64,000 bases of DNA from Nonomuraea sp. MG754425 (GTDB taxonomy: Bacteria; Actinomycetota; Actinomycetes; Streptosporangiales; Streptosporangiaceae). Position 1 is the first letter of the stretch; every line of letters starts with the position of its first letter. The DNA is taken from the NCBI RefSeq assembly GCF_021699195.1, contig NZ_SSXE01000010.1:62001-126000 (forward strand). Reading direction: 5' to 3'. Of this stretch, positions 26,060 through 34,307 are shown piece after piece. Below the pieces are notes generated by a model. It saw nothing but the letters and a program-made list of their open reading frames with translations, searched no databases and was not told where the DNA came from. A program made the position numbers and the translations under genes.

Positions 26060-27038
26060 ATTCCTCGTCGACGCCCTCGAGTTCCTCCCATGGAGTATGG
26101 ATTCCGAACTTACGGCGAATCTCCTCCGCGTGCTCGCTTCGGTCTGCCTTCTCCATGTAGTTGGCCACCCGGTCCACAAAAGTGATCCCCTCGTCGCTGT
26201 CCGCAGCCAGGTTCATTCGGGCCATCAAGTTCTCGAGGCAGTCGGCGGCTGTTAAGTCCGTATCGACGTGACCGCCTCCGTTCGCCTTGCGGATAAATTC
26301 ACCGCGAATTGATTCATCGTCGTTCGCAGCAGCCGATAGTCGCGCAAGGGTATCGATCAGAGCAGCAGCTTGGTCCACCCCTTCTTCTTTCGTTGCCAGC
26401 CACCAGACAACTGCGCTTCCGGGGGATTTCAGTACGTCCTCGCCCAAGTACTCGCGCCGATTCTTCTCGTAACGCCGTTGCTCCGCCCAGAGAGCCTCTT
26501 GCTTGCGAATCTCGGCCATCTTCTCGAGGCGCTGCACATCCTCTGAAGGCAGCCTTAGAGAGACTTCGCTTGCCATTGCCTCGACCTCACCTGAACGATC
26601 GGGTCTCGGCACGCCGAGGGTCACATTCAGTTGTTGCGAAAGGACAGAAACTGTTTCTGGCATCTCCGCTGAGACGATGGTTCGAGCCCGCTGGGTGATG
26701 TTCTCGATCGCCAGCGCGGCAGGGTTTGCATGAGCACTGTTTCGGAGCCTCCGCCATCGTACGGTGGCCGAGAACTTGAAAGTGTAATCGCGCAGCGAGC
26801 TTGGTAGAGCGACTTCACTGACTTGCACCTCATGGAACACCGTAGTAACGCTCGGCCGATCGTCCCGCGTTCGCGGTTCGCTCCGGGGAACGAGGAACCA
26901 TATCGCGACAGCGCAGAGGGCGAGCGTCACCATGAGAAGTAATCGAAGCCAGACGGACCATGCTCCGATCTGTGCAAAAACCAACAGCAGGGCGGCAACT
27001 ACAGCAATGCTCGTCAACGTGACGTTTCTAACGTTCAT
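26025..27038 (-). CDS. two-TM protein with SPFH-like and helical cytoplasmic part
   Basis: 337 residues, ATG 27038 with CGGAGG before it and 9 bp after the NTPase stop. Two TM helices lie at about 8-25 and 29-50. A beta-rich stretch (DYTFKFSATVRWRR, then NPAALAIENITQRARTIVSA) recalls SPFH/prohibitin-type domains, followed by a charged coiled coil (EIRKQEALWAEQRRYEKNRR) and an acidic helical tail. Third gene of the TIR-STAND operon; a membrane-associated executor or scaffold is possible. The SPFH assignment is tentative. Confidence 0.6.
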   Translation of the reverse strand: MNVRNVTLTSIAVVAALLLVFAQIGAWSVWLRLLLMVTLALCAVAIWFLVPRSEPRTRDDRPSVTTVFHEVQVSEVALPSSLRDYTFKFSATVRWRRLRNSAHANPAALAIENITQRARTIVSAEMPETVSVLSQQLNVTLGVPRPDRSGEVEAMASEVSLRLPSEDVQRLEKMAEIRKQEALWAEQRRYEKNRREYLGEDVLKSPGSAVVWWLATKEEGVDQAAALIDTLARLSAAANDDESIRGEFIRKANGGGHVDTDLTAADCLENLMARMNLAADSDEGITFVDRVANYMEKADRSEHAEEIRRKFGIHTPWEELEGVDEESMQEENDPDSQ

Positions 27039-27047
27039 GGGCCTCCG

Positions 27048-28976
27048 TTACAGGCCTTGCAGTTCATTGATCTGCCGACAGAAGTGGTTGGCGACCGCCA
27101 TACGCTCTCGTAGGTGCGTAACCTGGCCCTGGCGCCACCGAACAGTTGTGGCGTAGAGGCGGCTCAAGGCATCATCTTTCCGTGCAGCCGCATCGAGGAG
27201 AATGTCCAGGGTGCCTTCATCAAGGCGCGCGTCGCTGACTGCCCCAAGCCATTTCTGGACGTTCTGGCGCCAAGTAGGATGCTCGCTTTGGGTCATGGCC
27301 AAATGCCATCCATGAGTCAGCAACAGTCGGAGGCCAGGAGACGAAACGATCGCCGCGCACTCGTCCGGATCCGTGACGTGCAGAAAAATCTCAATGTCGG
27401 CCGGCGAGACGACCCGCGCGGAATCCATCCGCGTGATTAGCAGGTGCATAAACTCCCGGCAGAACCAGCGATCCTGGCGGCAGAGTGTACTGATTGCCTC
27501 TCTCGCGGCGTCAGAGATTCTTCGGTCCGCCTGCCGGGCGAGATGGCGTAGGCGTATGGCGGCGCTCATCGGGTCGTTCCGCGCAAGCACGTCCGCGCAG
27601 ACCTCTACCAGCACTTGGCCTCGCTCGGCCGGGAGGTCCTGTTGGATCGCCCATTGTCTGATCTTCCTGCGGATCACGCTGCTATGGCGTGGATCTTCCA
27701 GTCCCAACTGCAGGACCCTGACTGCGTCCGGCCAGCGTGCTGCCGAAGCTCCCTTGGCGGACCAGCCTTCCGCCAAGGAGGTGAGATCCGTTGGCCGTCC
27801 GGTCCTCAGTGCCTGCTCCGCAAAACGTGTGATGACTCTGTCACGATCGCCGCCACTCAACGTCGATTGGCTGACAACGTCCCCGATCCACTGCCGGAAC
27901 TGCATGCGCAGACCCGGATAGTTAGACCAGAAGTACGTACGAATCATGGCATCGTAATCAAAGTCTGCAAAGGAGATGCAGCCGCTCGTATCGTCGACAG
28001 TTACGTCAAATCCATCCAGCTGCTGTATAAGTCCTTCCTGCTCCAACAGTGGCGTATCGTCGCCAGCCAAATCTACGTGCTCATGAAGTGATCGAGCGGC
28101 ATCGTAAACCGCATCGGCGTGCGCGTCGTTCAACACCCCTGCAGCCAGGAACAGTACGCGCTCCGATCCCTTCATCTTCGCGGCTCGGTCAGCAACATTC
28201 TTGGCGTGTTCCGAAGCAGCCTTAAGAGCGCTCTCAACCCAGTCGCGAATGTCTCCGACACCCTTATTCTTCGCATCACCTATCGACTGCGCGAGTCTAT
28301 CTATGGCCCTCATGGGCTTGGAGTGAAGTGCTGGATGATCCAGATCGGCGAGCGTAACATCGATACCATCGCAAGCCAGATAACGATGGAGTACCACCTG
28401 CGCCGCAGGCTTTTCGATATGGATAATTCGACGACCTAGGTCACCGTGTATCACAGCGCTGATATCGTCCGGAACGGCGACTGCCATGTAGGCGCCGACA
28501 TCACAGACGTTAGCTTGACGTGCGGCTAATCTGTCATAAAGAGCTGGATACATTTCATCCTTTACGGAGGAGACATCGATCAGGACTCTGTCCCCGGACT
28601 GCACCTCGAGACCCCTGTCGTCCTCCGCTGGATCTAAGGGTATTTCTCTATATGGACCCTCCACGCCTGGCAAGTTATGCAGCAGCATCTGGGCTGTGCT
28701 GCGCCTACCGCTTCCGGACTGGCCTGCCACCAGGACAACATTCCACTCGCGCAAGCTTATAGCTGCCTCTAGATATTTCTCCGGTTCAATGAATCGGTCA
28801 TCGAGCCAGTTCAGATCTTTGCGGATAGCAGCGCGAGGTGACCGAACCGGACGCTGCGACTGTGGATCGGAGATGTAAGTCGGTCCGTTGTATACATATT
28901 GATTGCCGCTACCGGTATGCGTAGTGCCACTCGGCCTAGTTACTATCGTGCCGATAGCCTCACCCACAATCGTCAC
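27048..28976 (-). CDS. STAND-type NTPase with N-terminal amyloid-like signalling motif
   Basis: 642 residues from GTG 28976, which overlaps the TIR gene stop (GTGA). Residues 8-32 are a Gly/Thr/Asn/Gln-rich motif (IGTIV, then HTGSGNQYVYNG) matching the C-terminus of the upstream TIR protein. A P-loop NTPase follows: strand WNVVLVAG and loop GQSGSGRRS (85-93), in which Arg replaces the usual Lys, and Walker B-like RVLIDVSS (130-137). The C-terminal 300 residues are helical, without recognisable WD or TPR repeats. The layout is that of NLR-like receptors that activate an effector through a shared amyloid motif. Confidence 0.75.
   Translation of the reverse strand: MTIVGEAIGTIVTRPSGTTHTGSGNQYVYNGPTYISDPQSQRPVRSPRAAIRKDLNWLDDRFIEPEKYLEAAISLREWNVVLVAGQSGSGRRSTAQMLLHNLPGVEGPYREIPLDPAEDDRGLEVQSGDRVLIDVSSVKDEMYPALYDRLAARQANVCDVGAYMAVAVPDDISAVIHGDLGRRIIHIEKPAAQVVLHRYLACDGIDVTLADLDHPALHSKPMRAIDRLAQSIGDAKNKGVGDIRDWVESALKAASEHAKNVADRAAKMKGSERVLFLAAGVLNDAHADAVYDAARSLHEHVDLAGDDTPLLEQEGLIQQLDGFDVTVDDTSGCISFADFDYDAMIRTYFWSNYPGLRMQFRQWIGDVVSQSTLSGGDRDRVITRFAEQALRTGRPTDLTSLAEGWSAKGASAARWPDAVRVLQLGLEDPRHSSVIRRKIRQWAIQQDLPAERGQVLVEVCADVLARNDPMSAAIRLRHLARQADRRISDAAREAISTLCRQDRWFCREFMHLLITRMDSARVVSPADIEIFLHVTDPDECAAIVSSPGLRLLLTHGWHLAMTQSEHPTWRQNVQKWLGAVSDARLDEGTLDILLDAAARKDDALSRLYATTVRWRQGQVTHLRERMAVANHFCRQINELQGL
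28881..28955 (-). other. amyloid-like motif, receptor side
   Basis: Codes for NTPase residues 8-32, the partner of the motif at the end of the TIR protein. Confidence 0.65.
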
Positions 28977-29587
28977 CTGCCCCCATCCGGCGGATAACCT
29001 TCGTAGCGTATGTGTTGATCCCCACTGCCAGTGTGAATCGGCCCGTTTGCGCCATAGATAATCGTGCCTATGGTTGGACTATCGCGACCTGGTCTTATTT
29101 CAGGGCGGCCCTGGTCGACAAGATGTGGGATCAGTTCGGCTAGATCATCTCCGAGGCGGGTCAGGCCGGGAGTTGGGTCGTCTAGGTCGATACGACGGTT
29201 TTGCAATGCCGCCAGAGCTGTGAGAGCGTCAGGTAGATCGCGTGTCCGTAACGATGGTGTCCGCCGACCGATAACAACGGGCACTATATGCACCTCATTG
29301 GTGAGGGCCTCGATAATTTCCCGGCGAACCCAATCGGACTCATCATCAATCAACCTTTGCCCCTTTGTGGTCGTCCCTGCTAGCCAATTTGGCCCGATAA
29401 GTGCCAGTAGTACGCTGCAGTTCCTGACGGCCCCAAGGAGTGCTTCAGAGAATTTCCTGCCTGGCTTGATCGATCTCTTAGCCAAAAAAATCTGAGCTGA
29501 CCCGAATCGTCTCGATAGCTCACTGTCCAGCAACGCTGCCGCAGCCGCCGTATCATCCGATCGGAAATTGATAAAGATGTCAGCCAT
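28973..29587 (-). CDS. TIR-domain effector with C-terminal amyloid-like signalling motif
   Basis: 204 residues from ATG 29587 (the frame is open further up to 29689). The TIR fold spans about residues 2-155: DIFINFRSDDTAAAA, FLAKRSIKPGRKF, LLALIGPNWL, and the candidate catalytic Glu at residue 90 in DWVRREIIEAL. Residues 160-172 are a linker and 173-197 are the motif IGTII, then HTGSGDQHIRYEG. TIR proteins of bacterial immunity cleave NAD+ when assembled. It is the first gene of a three-gene operon whose next product carries the matching motif. Confidence 0.8.
   Translation of the reverse strand: MADIFINFRSDDTAAAAALLDSELSRRFGSAQIFLAKRSIKPGRKFSEALLGAVRNCSVLLALIGPNWLAGTTTKGQRLIDDESDWVRREIIEALTNEVHIVPVVIGRRTPSLRTRDLPDALTALAALQNRRIDLDDPTPGLTRLGDDLAELIPHLVDQGRPEIRPGRDSPTIGTIIYGANGPIHTGSGDQHIRYEGYPPDGGR
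28997..29071 (-). other. amyloid-like motif, effector side
   Basis: Codes for TIR-protein residues 173-197. Aligned without gaps to residues 8-32 of the NTPase, about 11 of 25 positions are identical (IGTI, G, HTGSG, Q). The five residues HTGSG use a different codon at every position in the two genes. Confidence 0.65.
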
Positions 29588-29843
29588 TAACTGCGTCCCA
29601 TCCACGTCGCAGGCAGCAACGCAAAGTAGTCTGGCACAGCGCTGAAGGATGACAAGTAACCCCGCACGGATGTCTCCGTTTCCTCGCAAGACATGGATGC
29701 CGTCGCCCTCAACCGAAGCCGTGCCCCTCTGAAGGCAGTACCTACCAGGCGCAGACCAGTCAAATGGCTGGTCTGCGTCTGGTCAATAAGCTTCTCATCC
29801 TGAATAGCGGTCAGCTTCGATGGCGCAGAGGCCGAGGAGGGCT

Positions 29844-30218
29844 TTACCGATCGTCGTCGACCTCCAAGCCAGAACTCTCTCCGAGCGCGCCATCCAGCAT
29901 GGTGCGCCAGACATGGTCTTGCCCGTGGATACACTTTGCGTAGATCTTCAACAACACCTCCACACTGTGACCCGCCCATTGAGCCACTTGGGTCGCAGGG
30001 ACACCTGCATTCAGACGTAGTGATACGCCAGCGTGACGGAGATCGTAAGGCCGCTTGGCAAGTTGGGAAGCGGCCAACGCAGGCGTTAGAGCCAGCGCGC
30101 GGGCGGTTTTCCAGGTCCGTACGTAGCCGGACTTGTAGAGGGTGCCGCCGCGTTCCGTGCGGAAGAGTCGGCCGTCCTGCGCCACGCCGTGGCGGCGGAT
30201 GTGGTTGAGGTGCCCAGC
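29844..30218 (-). pseudogene. tyrosine recombinase (integrase), C-terminal remnant
   Basis: Only the catalytic C-terminal half remains, cut at its N-terminal side by the IS end at 30219. Recognisable: RLFRTERGGTLYKSGYVRTW, the Arg in YDLRHAGVSLRLNAGVP, the His in QWAGHSVEVLLKIYAKCI and the catalytic Tyr in the same segment. This is the integrase type of tRNA-targeting actinobacterial elements. With the N-terminal domain gone it should be inactive, so the island is probably fixed. Confidence 0.8.
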
Positions 30219-30231
30219 AGATTCCGGACAG
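30219..30231 (+). repeat. IS left terminal inverted repeat
   Basis: AGATTCCGGACAG; perfect 13-bp match to the inverted right end. Confidence 0.8.
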
Positions 30232-30306
30232 TCGGCTACATAAGCTGACAGAAGTCTGGAAGAGGTAGGTACGTGACGAGGCGTCGCAGGCAGTTCTCGC
30301 CCGACG

Positions 30307-31191
30307 ATGACGCTCGCCAAGTACGAGCTGATCGATGCGGAGAAGGCCCACCATGCGATCGCTCGGATGTGTGTCTGGCTGGACGTGTCCCGCTCGGGCT
30401 ACTACGAGTGGCGTGAGCGGCCGGCCTCGGCCACCGCGCAACGCCGCGTGTTCCTGGCCGGGCTGGTGGCCGAGGTGTTCGCCAACGCGCACGAGACCTA
30501 CGGCTACCGGCGGGTGCACGCCGCCCTGCTGCGCGGTGGCGAGCGCTGCTCGGCCGAGTTGGTCCGGGCGTTAATGCGCGAGCAGGGCCTGGTCCCGGCT
30601 CAGGTGCGGGCTTTCCGGCCGGTCACCACCGTGCAGGGCGATTTTCGCGGCATCCCCGACCTGAGCAGGCGCGACTTCACCGCCGAGCAACCGGGCACCA
30701 AGCTGGTCGGCGACATCACCTACATCTCCACCTGGGAGGGATTCCTCTACTTGGCGACCGTCATCGACTGCCACAGCAAGGCGGTCATCGGCTGGGCCAT
30801 GGCCGACCACTACCGCACCGAGCTGATCAAGGACGCGGTCCGGATGGCGGCCGGCACCGGCCTGCTCCAGCCCGATGCGGTGTTCCACTCCGACCGCGGC
30901 TCGAACTACACCTCAGAGGAGTTTGGCCGCTTCCTGGCCGGTCTGGGCATCCGGCGCTCGGTCGGCCGCACCGGGGTCTGTTACGACAATTCGATGGCCG
31001 AATCGTTCTTCAGCGCGATCAAGAACGAGTGGTTGCACCGCTTCGTCTTCACCACCCGAGCCAAGGCGAAACGGCAGGTCATCCGCTACATCGAAGGGTT
31101 CTACAACCGGCGGCGCCTGCACTCGGCGCTCGGCTACCGGCCGCCCCTTGAAGTGCTCAACGAGTCCCTTTCGTCCCAAGCAGCCGCATAG
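30307..31191 (+). CDS. IS3-family transposase OrfB
   Basis: 294 residues with an HTH_21-like N-terminus (SRSGYYEWRERP) and a full rve core. The DDE residues are in LVGDITYISTWEG, FHSDRGSNYTSEEF and NSMAESFFSAIKNEWLH. The C-terminal FYNRRRLHSALGYRPPLEVL is typical. The start is ATG 30307. In an intact IS it would be made by frameshift with OrfA, which is missing here. Confidence 0.9.
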   Translation: MTLAKYELIDAEKAHHAIARMCVWLDVSRSGYYEWRERPASATAQRRVFLAGLVAEVFANAHETYGYRRVHAALLRGGERCSAELVRALMREQGLVPAQVRAFRPVTTVQGDFRGIPDLSRRDFTAEQPGTKLVGDITYISTWEGFLYLATVIDCHSKAVIGWAMADHYRTELIKDAVRMAAGTGLLQPDAVFHSDRGSNYTSEEFGRFLAGLGIRRSVGRTGVCYDNSMAESFFSAIKNEWLHRFVFTTRAKAKRQVIRYIEGFYNRRRLHSALGYRPPLEVLNESLSSQAAA

Positions 31192-31209
31192 GCTACGCCC
31201 ATAAGACGG

Positions 31210-31222
31210 CTGTCCGGAATCT
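31210..31222 (-). repeat. IS right terminal inverted repeat
   Basis: CTGTCCGGAATCT on the + strand; the complement of the left end. Confidence 0.8.
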
Positions 31223-31452
31223 CCGTGGCCCCTCAGTGCCAGCCTGCACCGGTCCAGGCGTACGCCGTCGGCCCCGGCGTCAGAGCGCCTGCCAGCCTGG
31301 CGGCAAGCGCCCAGGTTCGTACTACCATCCGTTCTCCTGTCTCGCTGGTTTGCGCGAATCGGGGAGGCTAACTTTAAGTAATCAGTCAACTTCGTCAAGT
31401 GTTGGCAGGGTATGAAGCGTCCCTGGATGATCCGTTGCAGGCATTTCTGGGC

Positions 31453-31737
31453 ATGCGAATTCGGCATGCCCGCTTCACTCCGAGCCGGGGCGTGTCGGCC
31501 GTGGAGTGGGTGATCATCACCGCGGTCATCGCGGGAGTTGCGCTCGGACTGGCGACCGTGATCAAAACCGCGGTGGAGAGCCGTCAGACCGAAATCGTGA
31601 CCAAGTTGAATGGCGACCAGGCTTTGCTTTCGACTCCTGCCCTGGAAGTTCTCCTCAAGTGGCGGATGCCGGCTGATCTTGTGCGCGCGCGCCCGTTCGG
31701 GTCGAGCGACCGGTTGGTCTGGGGAAGGCGGTTTTGA
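31453..31737 (+). CDS. Flp pilin-like small membrane protein
   Basis: 94 residues from ATG 31453 (a GTG at 31399 is also in frame). A basic N-terminus precedes RGVSAVEWVIITAVIAGVAL, the processing-site-plus-hydrophobic-helix pattern of type IVb/Flp pilins, with the conserved Glu five residues after Gly. The tail after about residue 55 is longer than in most Flp pilins and may be run-on sequence. No tad genes are near. Confidence 0.5.
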   Translation: MRIRHARFTPSRGVSAVEWVIITAVIAGVALGLATVIKTAVESRQTEIVTKLNGDQALLSTPALEVLLKWRMPADLVRARPFGSSDRLVWGRRF

Positions 31738-31958
31738 ACCGCTCCGACTTTCTTGGAGATGTTGGGGTGTCCCAGGCCCGACGCCACCGCCCCGGATCGG
31801 ATCGGATCCCAGACGCTGATGTCAGCGCACATCGGCGGAGGACTCATCTTCGGGCTGTTCACCCGCGAACTGCTCACCCTCCGCGATGAGATCATCATTC
31901 GCCTCGCCGCCGACCCGCCACCATGGATTCCGGTGAACAGCGTTGGAATCCAACTCGC

Positions 31959-32609
31959 TCACGCGATGGGGCGGAAGGTGCCGGGGCCCGGTTTCTGGGT
32001 CGCCAGGAGGGTCTGGAGTTCGATGACCTCTGGGGTTCCGGAGATGGCGGGTGTGCCGTTGATGACGAGCGTGGGGACCTGGTGGACGCGGAGTCGGGTC
32101 GCGCGTTCCTCGTCGGCTCGTACGTCGGCGGCGTAGGCGTCGGTGTCGAGGACTGCACGGGTCACGGGAGCGGGCAGGCCGGCCCGCGTGGCGAGGGTTT
32201 GGAGGATCTCGGGGTCGGCGACGTTGACGTTGTCGGTGAGGTGGGCGTGGAAGAGGCGTTCGACCACGATGTCGGCCAGGTCATGGTCGGCGGCCAGGTG
32301 GATCAGGCGGTGGGCGTCGAAGGAGTTGACTGGACGGGCGGTGGCGGGGTTCAGGTCCAGCCCCTCGGCTGCTCCCAGCCGCCGGATCCGCTGAAACATC
32401 GCGGTGAGGTCCGGTGTGCCCAGGTCGAAGCGTTGCGCCATCATCTCGGTCAAGGTGGCGCCGGGGGTTGATGGCTGGCTGGGACGAAGTTCGAAGCTGC
32501 GCCAGGTGACGCGAACTTGATCGAGGTGAGCGAGGGTTCGATCCAGGCGCTTCTTGCCGATGTAGCACCAGGGACACATCACGTCCGACCAGATCTCCAC
32601 GTCAATCAC
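31959..32609 (-). CDS. DsbA-family oxidoreductase (FrnE-like)
   Basis: 216 residues from GTG 32609 (AAGGAG upstream). The redox site CPWC is at residues 12-15 and the cis-Pro region is in RVHQVPTLVINGTPAISG. There is no signal peptide, so it acts in the cytoplasm, as do FrnE/2-hydroxychromene isomerase relatives. It follows an MFS exporter with start and stop overlapping, so a role in the same stress or drug response is likely. Confidence 0.85.
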   Translation of the reverse strand: MIDVEIWSDVMCPWCYIGKKRLDRTLAHLDQVRVTWRSFELRPSQPSTPGATLTEMMAQRFDLGTPDLTAMFQRIRRLGAAEGLDLNPATARPVNSFDAHRLIHLAADHDLADIVVERLFHAHLTDNVNVADPEILQTLATRAGLPAPVTRAVLDTDAYAADVRADEERATRLRVHQVPTLVINGTPAISGTPEVIELQTLLATQKPGPGTFRPIA

Positions 32610-34209
32610 GGGTCTTCTCCTTGAGGAAGAGAGCGAGGACCAGACCGGCGGCCATAACGCAGCCGACCACGACGAAGACGGTGTTCATCGCGCTGGCCAT
32701 GCCGTCCAGCACGGGGTGGGCCAGGCGGGCGTCGAGGTGGTCGAGGTAGGAGGTGTCGTTGAGGTCGATGCCCGGTCCGCCGTGCAGGCTCGCTATCAGG
32801 TGCTGTGCGCCGGGATCGCTGGTCACCGCAGGGTCGTGCAGTGCGGACTGGAATGCGGGGGTGCTTTCCGTTCGGCGGAGAGCGGCGGCGATGCGGTCCT
32901 CGGCCAGCGCGAACAGGATCGACAGGTACAGCGTGGTGCCGGCGGTGCCTCCGATTTGGCGGAAGAAGGTGTACGAAGCGCTGGCCGCGCCCATGGCGCC
33001 CGCGGGAGCGGACGCCTGGATGGCGATCAGCATGACTTGGAAGCACAGGCCGATGCCCAGGCCCATGGCGGTGGTGATGAGGCCGGTAAGCCACAAGGAC
33101 GTGCCGGGAGTCAACCGCGCGAAGGCTAGGGCGCAGACGGTCATGACGGCCAGCCCGAGGACCAGGAGGCCCTTGTAGCGGCCCGTACGGGTGACGAAGG
33201 GGCCGCATAGCCGGCCCGCCGCGACGATTCCCAGGGTCTGCGGCAACAGCATCAGTCCCGCCGTGGTCGGGGACAGGCCCTTGACGATCTGCAGGTAGAG
33301 CGGCAGGACGCTGAGACCGCCGAACACGCCCATGCCGACGACGACGTTTACCGCGTTGCTCATGGTGAACAGCGGGCTGGCGAACAGCCGCGGCGGCAGC
33401 AGCGCCGCATCGCCCATCCGCCGTTCGGTCAGGACGAACCCCAGCAGCCCGGCGACGCCCACACCGATCAGGGCAAGCGTGCGCGGCGATTCCCAGCCCC
33501 AGCCGGAGCCCTGCTCGGCCACCACCAGCAGGGGCACCAGTCCGATCAGCAGCGTCACGGCGCCGCCGTAGTCGATGCGGTGATCGGTGCGGGTGTGCGG
33601 CAGCCGGTAGAGCGTGACCACGAGCACGAGGGCGACGAGCCCGATCGGCAGGTTGACCAGGAACGCCCAGCGCCAGCCGGCCATGCCCAGGAAGCTGCCC
33701 ATGCCGGCGAACAGGCCGCCGAGTACGGGGCCGGCGACGCTGGCGATTCCGAACACCGCCCCGAACCATGCCTGGTACTTGCTGCGCCGCTCCGGCGGGA
33801 GCATGTCGGCCAGGATCGCGAACGCCAGCGCCATCAGGCCACCGGCGCCGAGCCCCTGCACCGCGCGGAAGGCGGCCAGTTCGTACATCGACTGCGCCGC
33901 CGCGCACAGCAGCGAGCCGAGCAGGAACAGCGAGATCGAGACCAGGTAGAGGGGCTTGCGGCCGTAGATATCCGACAGCCGGCCGTACAGCGGAGTGGAC
34001 ACCACCCCGGCGATCAGGTACGCGGTCGTCGCCCAAGCCTGCAGGGTCAGGCCGTTGAGTTGGTCGGCGACGGTCCGCATCACCGCGGCGACGATCATCT
34101 GGTCGAGCGCTCCCAGCAGCAGGCCGAGCATCAGCGCCGCCGCCACCGCGGTCACGGCACCGCGGCCGAGCCGCGGCGCGGGCGCCGGTGGGGCAAGGGA
34201 TTCGGTCAT
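32602..34209 (-). CDS. MFS drug exporter, DHA2 (EmrB/QacA) family
   Basis: 535 residues, about 14 TM helices. The family motifs are present: LDQMIVAAVMRTVADQL in TM1, YGRLSDIYGRKPLYL in the TM2-3 loop, and GLGAGGLMALAFAILADML in TM4-5. It is divergent from a MarR regulator with a 21-bp palindrome between, a classic drug-inducible efflux arrangement. Confidence 0.9.
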   Translation of the reverse strand: MTESLAPPAPAPRLGRGAVTAVAAALMLGLLLGALDQMIVAAVMRTVADQLNGLTLQAWATTAYLIAGVVSTPLYGRLSDIYGRKPLYLVSISLFLLGSLLCAAAQSMYELAAFRAVQGLGAGGLMALAFAILADMLPPERRSKYQAWFGAVFGIASVAGPVLGGLFAGMGSFLGMAGWRWAFLVNLPIGLVALVLVVTLYRLPHTRTDHRIDYGGAVTLLIGLVPLLVVAEQGSGWGWESPRTLALIGVGVAGLLGFVLTERRMGDAALLPPRLFASPLFTMSNAVNVVVGMGVFGGLSVLPLYLQIVKGLSPTTAGLMLLPQTLGIVAAGRLCGPFVTRTGRYKGLLVLGLAVMTVCALAFARLTPGTSLWLTGLITTAMGLGIGLCFQVMLIAIQASAPAGAMGAASASYTFFRQIGGTAGTTLYLSILFALAEDRIAAALRRTESTPAFQSALHDPAVTSDPGAQHLIASLHGGPGIDLNDTSYLDHLDARLAHPVLDGMASAMNTVFVVVGCVMAAGLVLALFLKEKTRD

Positions 34210-34236
34210 GAGGAGATCTCCATGGCTCGATAGTTA

Positions 34237-34257
34237 GGTTCCATATATTATGGAACC
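34237..34257. promoter_or_regulatory. MarR-type operator palindrome
   Basis: GGTTCCATA-tat-TATGGAACC is a perfect 9+3+9 inverted repeat between the MFS and MarR genes. A further GGAACC half-site lies at 34283-34288. Confidence 0.75.
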
Positions 34258-34307
34258 ATACATCTATGAGTTCGTATCATTAGGAACCTGACGGTTAGGA
34301 TCCGAAT

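Larger units (their letters stand above)
24312..31222. mobile_element. accessory genomic island at tRNA-Arg (limits approximate)
   Basis: Starts at the tRNA-Arg 3' end and runs to the right end of the IS copy. Base composition is visibly more AT-rich than both flanks from about 24400 to 29800. Contents are a disrupted membrane gene, a SLOG-like/4-TM gene, a TIR-STAND-membrane operon and the C-terminal half of a tyrosine recombinase. I could not find a second copy of the tRNA 3' end, so the right attachment site is either lost or beyond the IS. Confidence 0.6.
30219..31222 (+). mobile_element. IS3-family insertion sequence, orfA deleted
   Basis: A 1004-bp unit bounded by inverted ends AGATTCCGGACAG (30219-30231) and CTGTCCGGAATCT (31210-31222), extended imperfectly inward. 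It encodes an intact orfB, but only the first residues of orfA remain (GTG 30273, TRRRRQFSP), which then run out of frame into orfB. No flanking direct repeat is visible. IS3 transposition needs the OrfAB fusion, so this copy is probably immobile by itself. Confidence 0.8.

Noticed and set aside
31222..31450. Right attachment site repeating the tRNA-Arg 3' end
   Set aside because: No copy of the TTCGAATCCTACAGGGGGC segment was seen here or elsewhere in the island.
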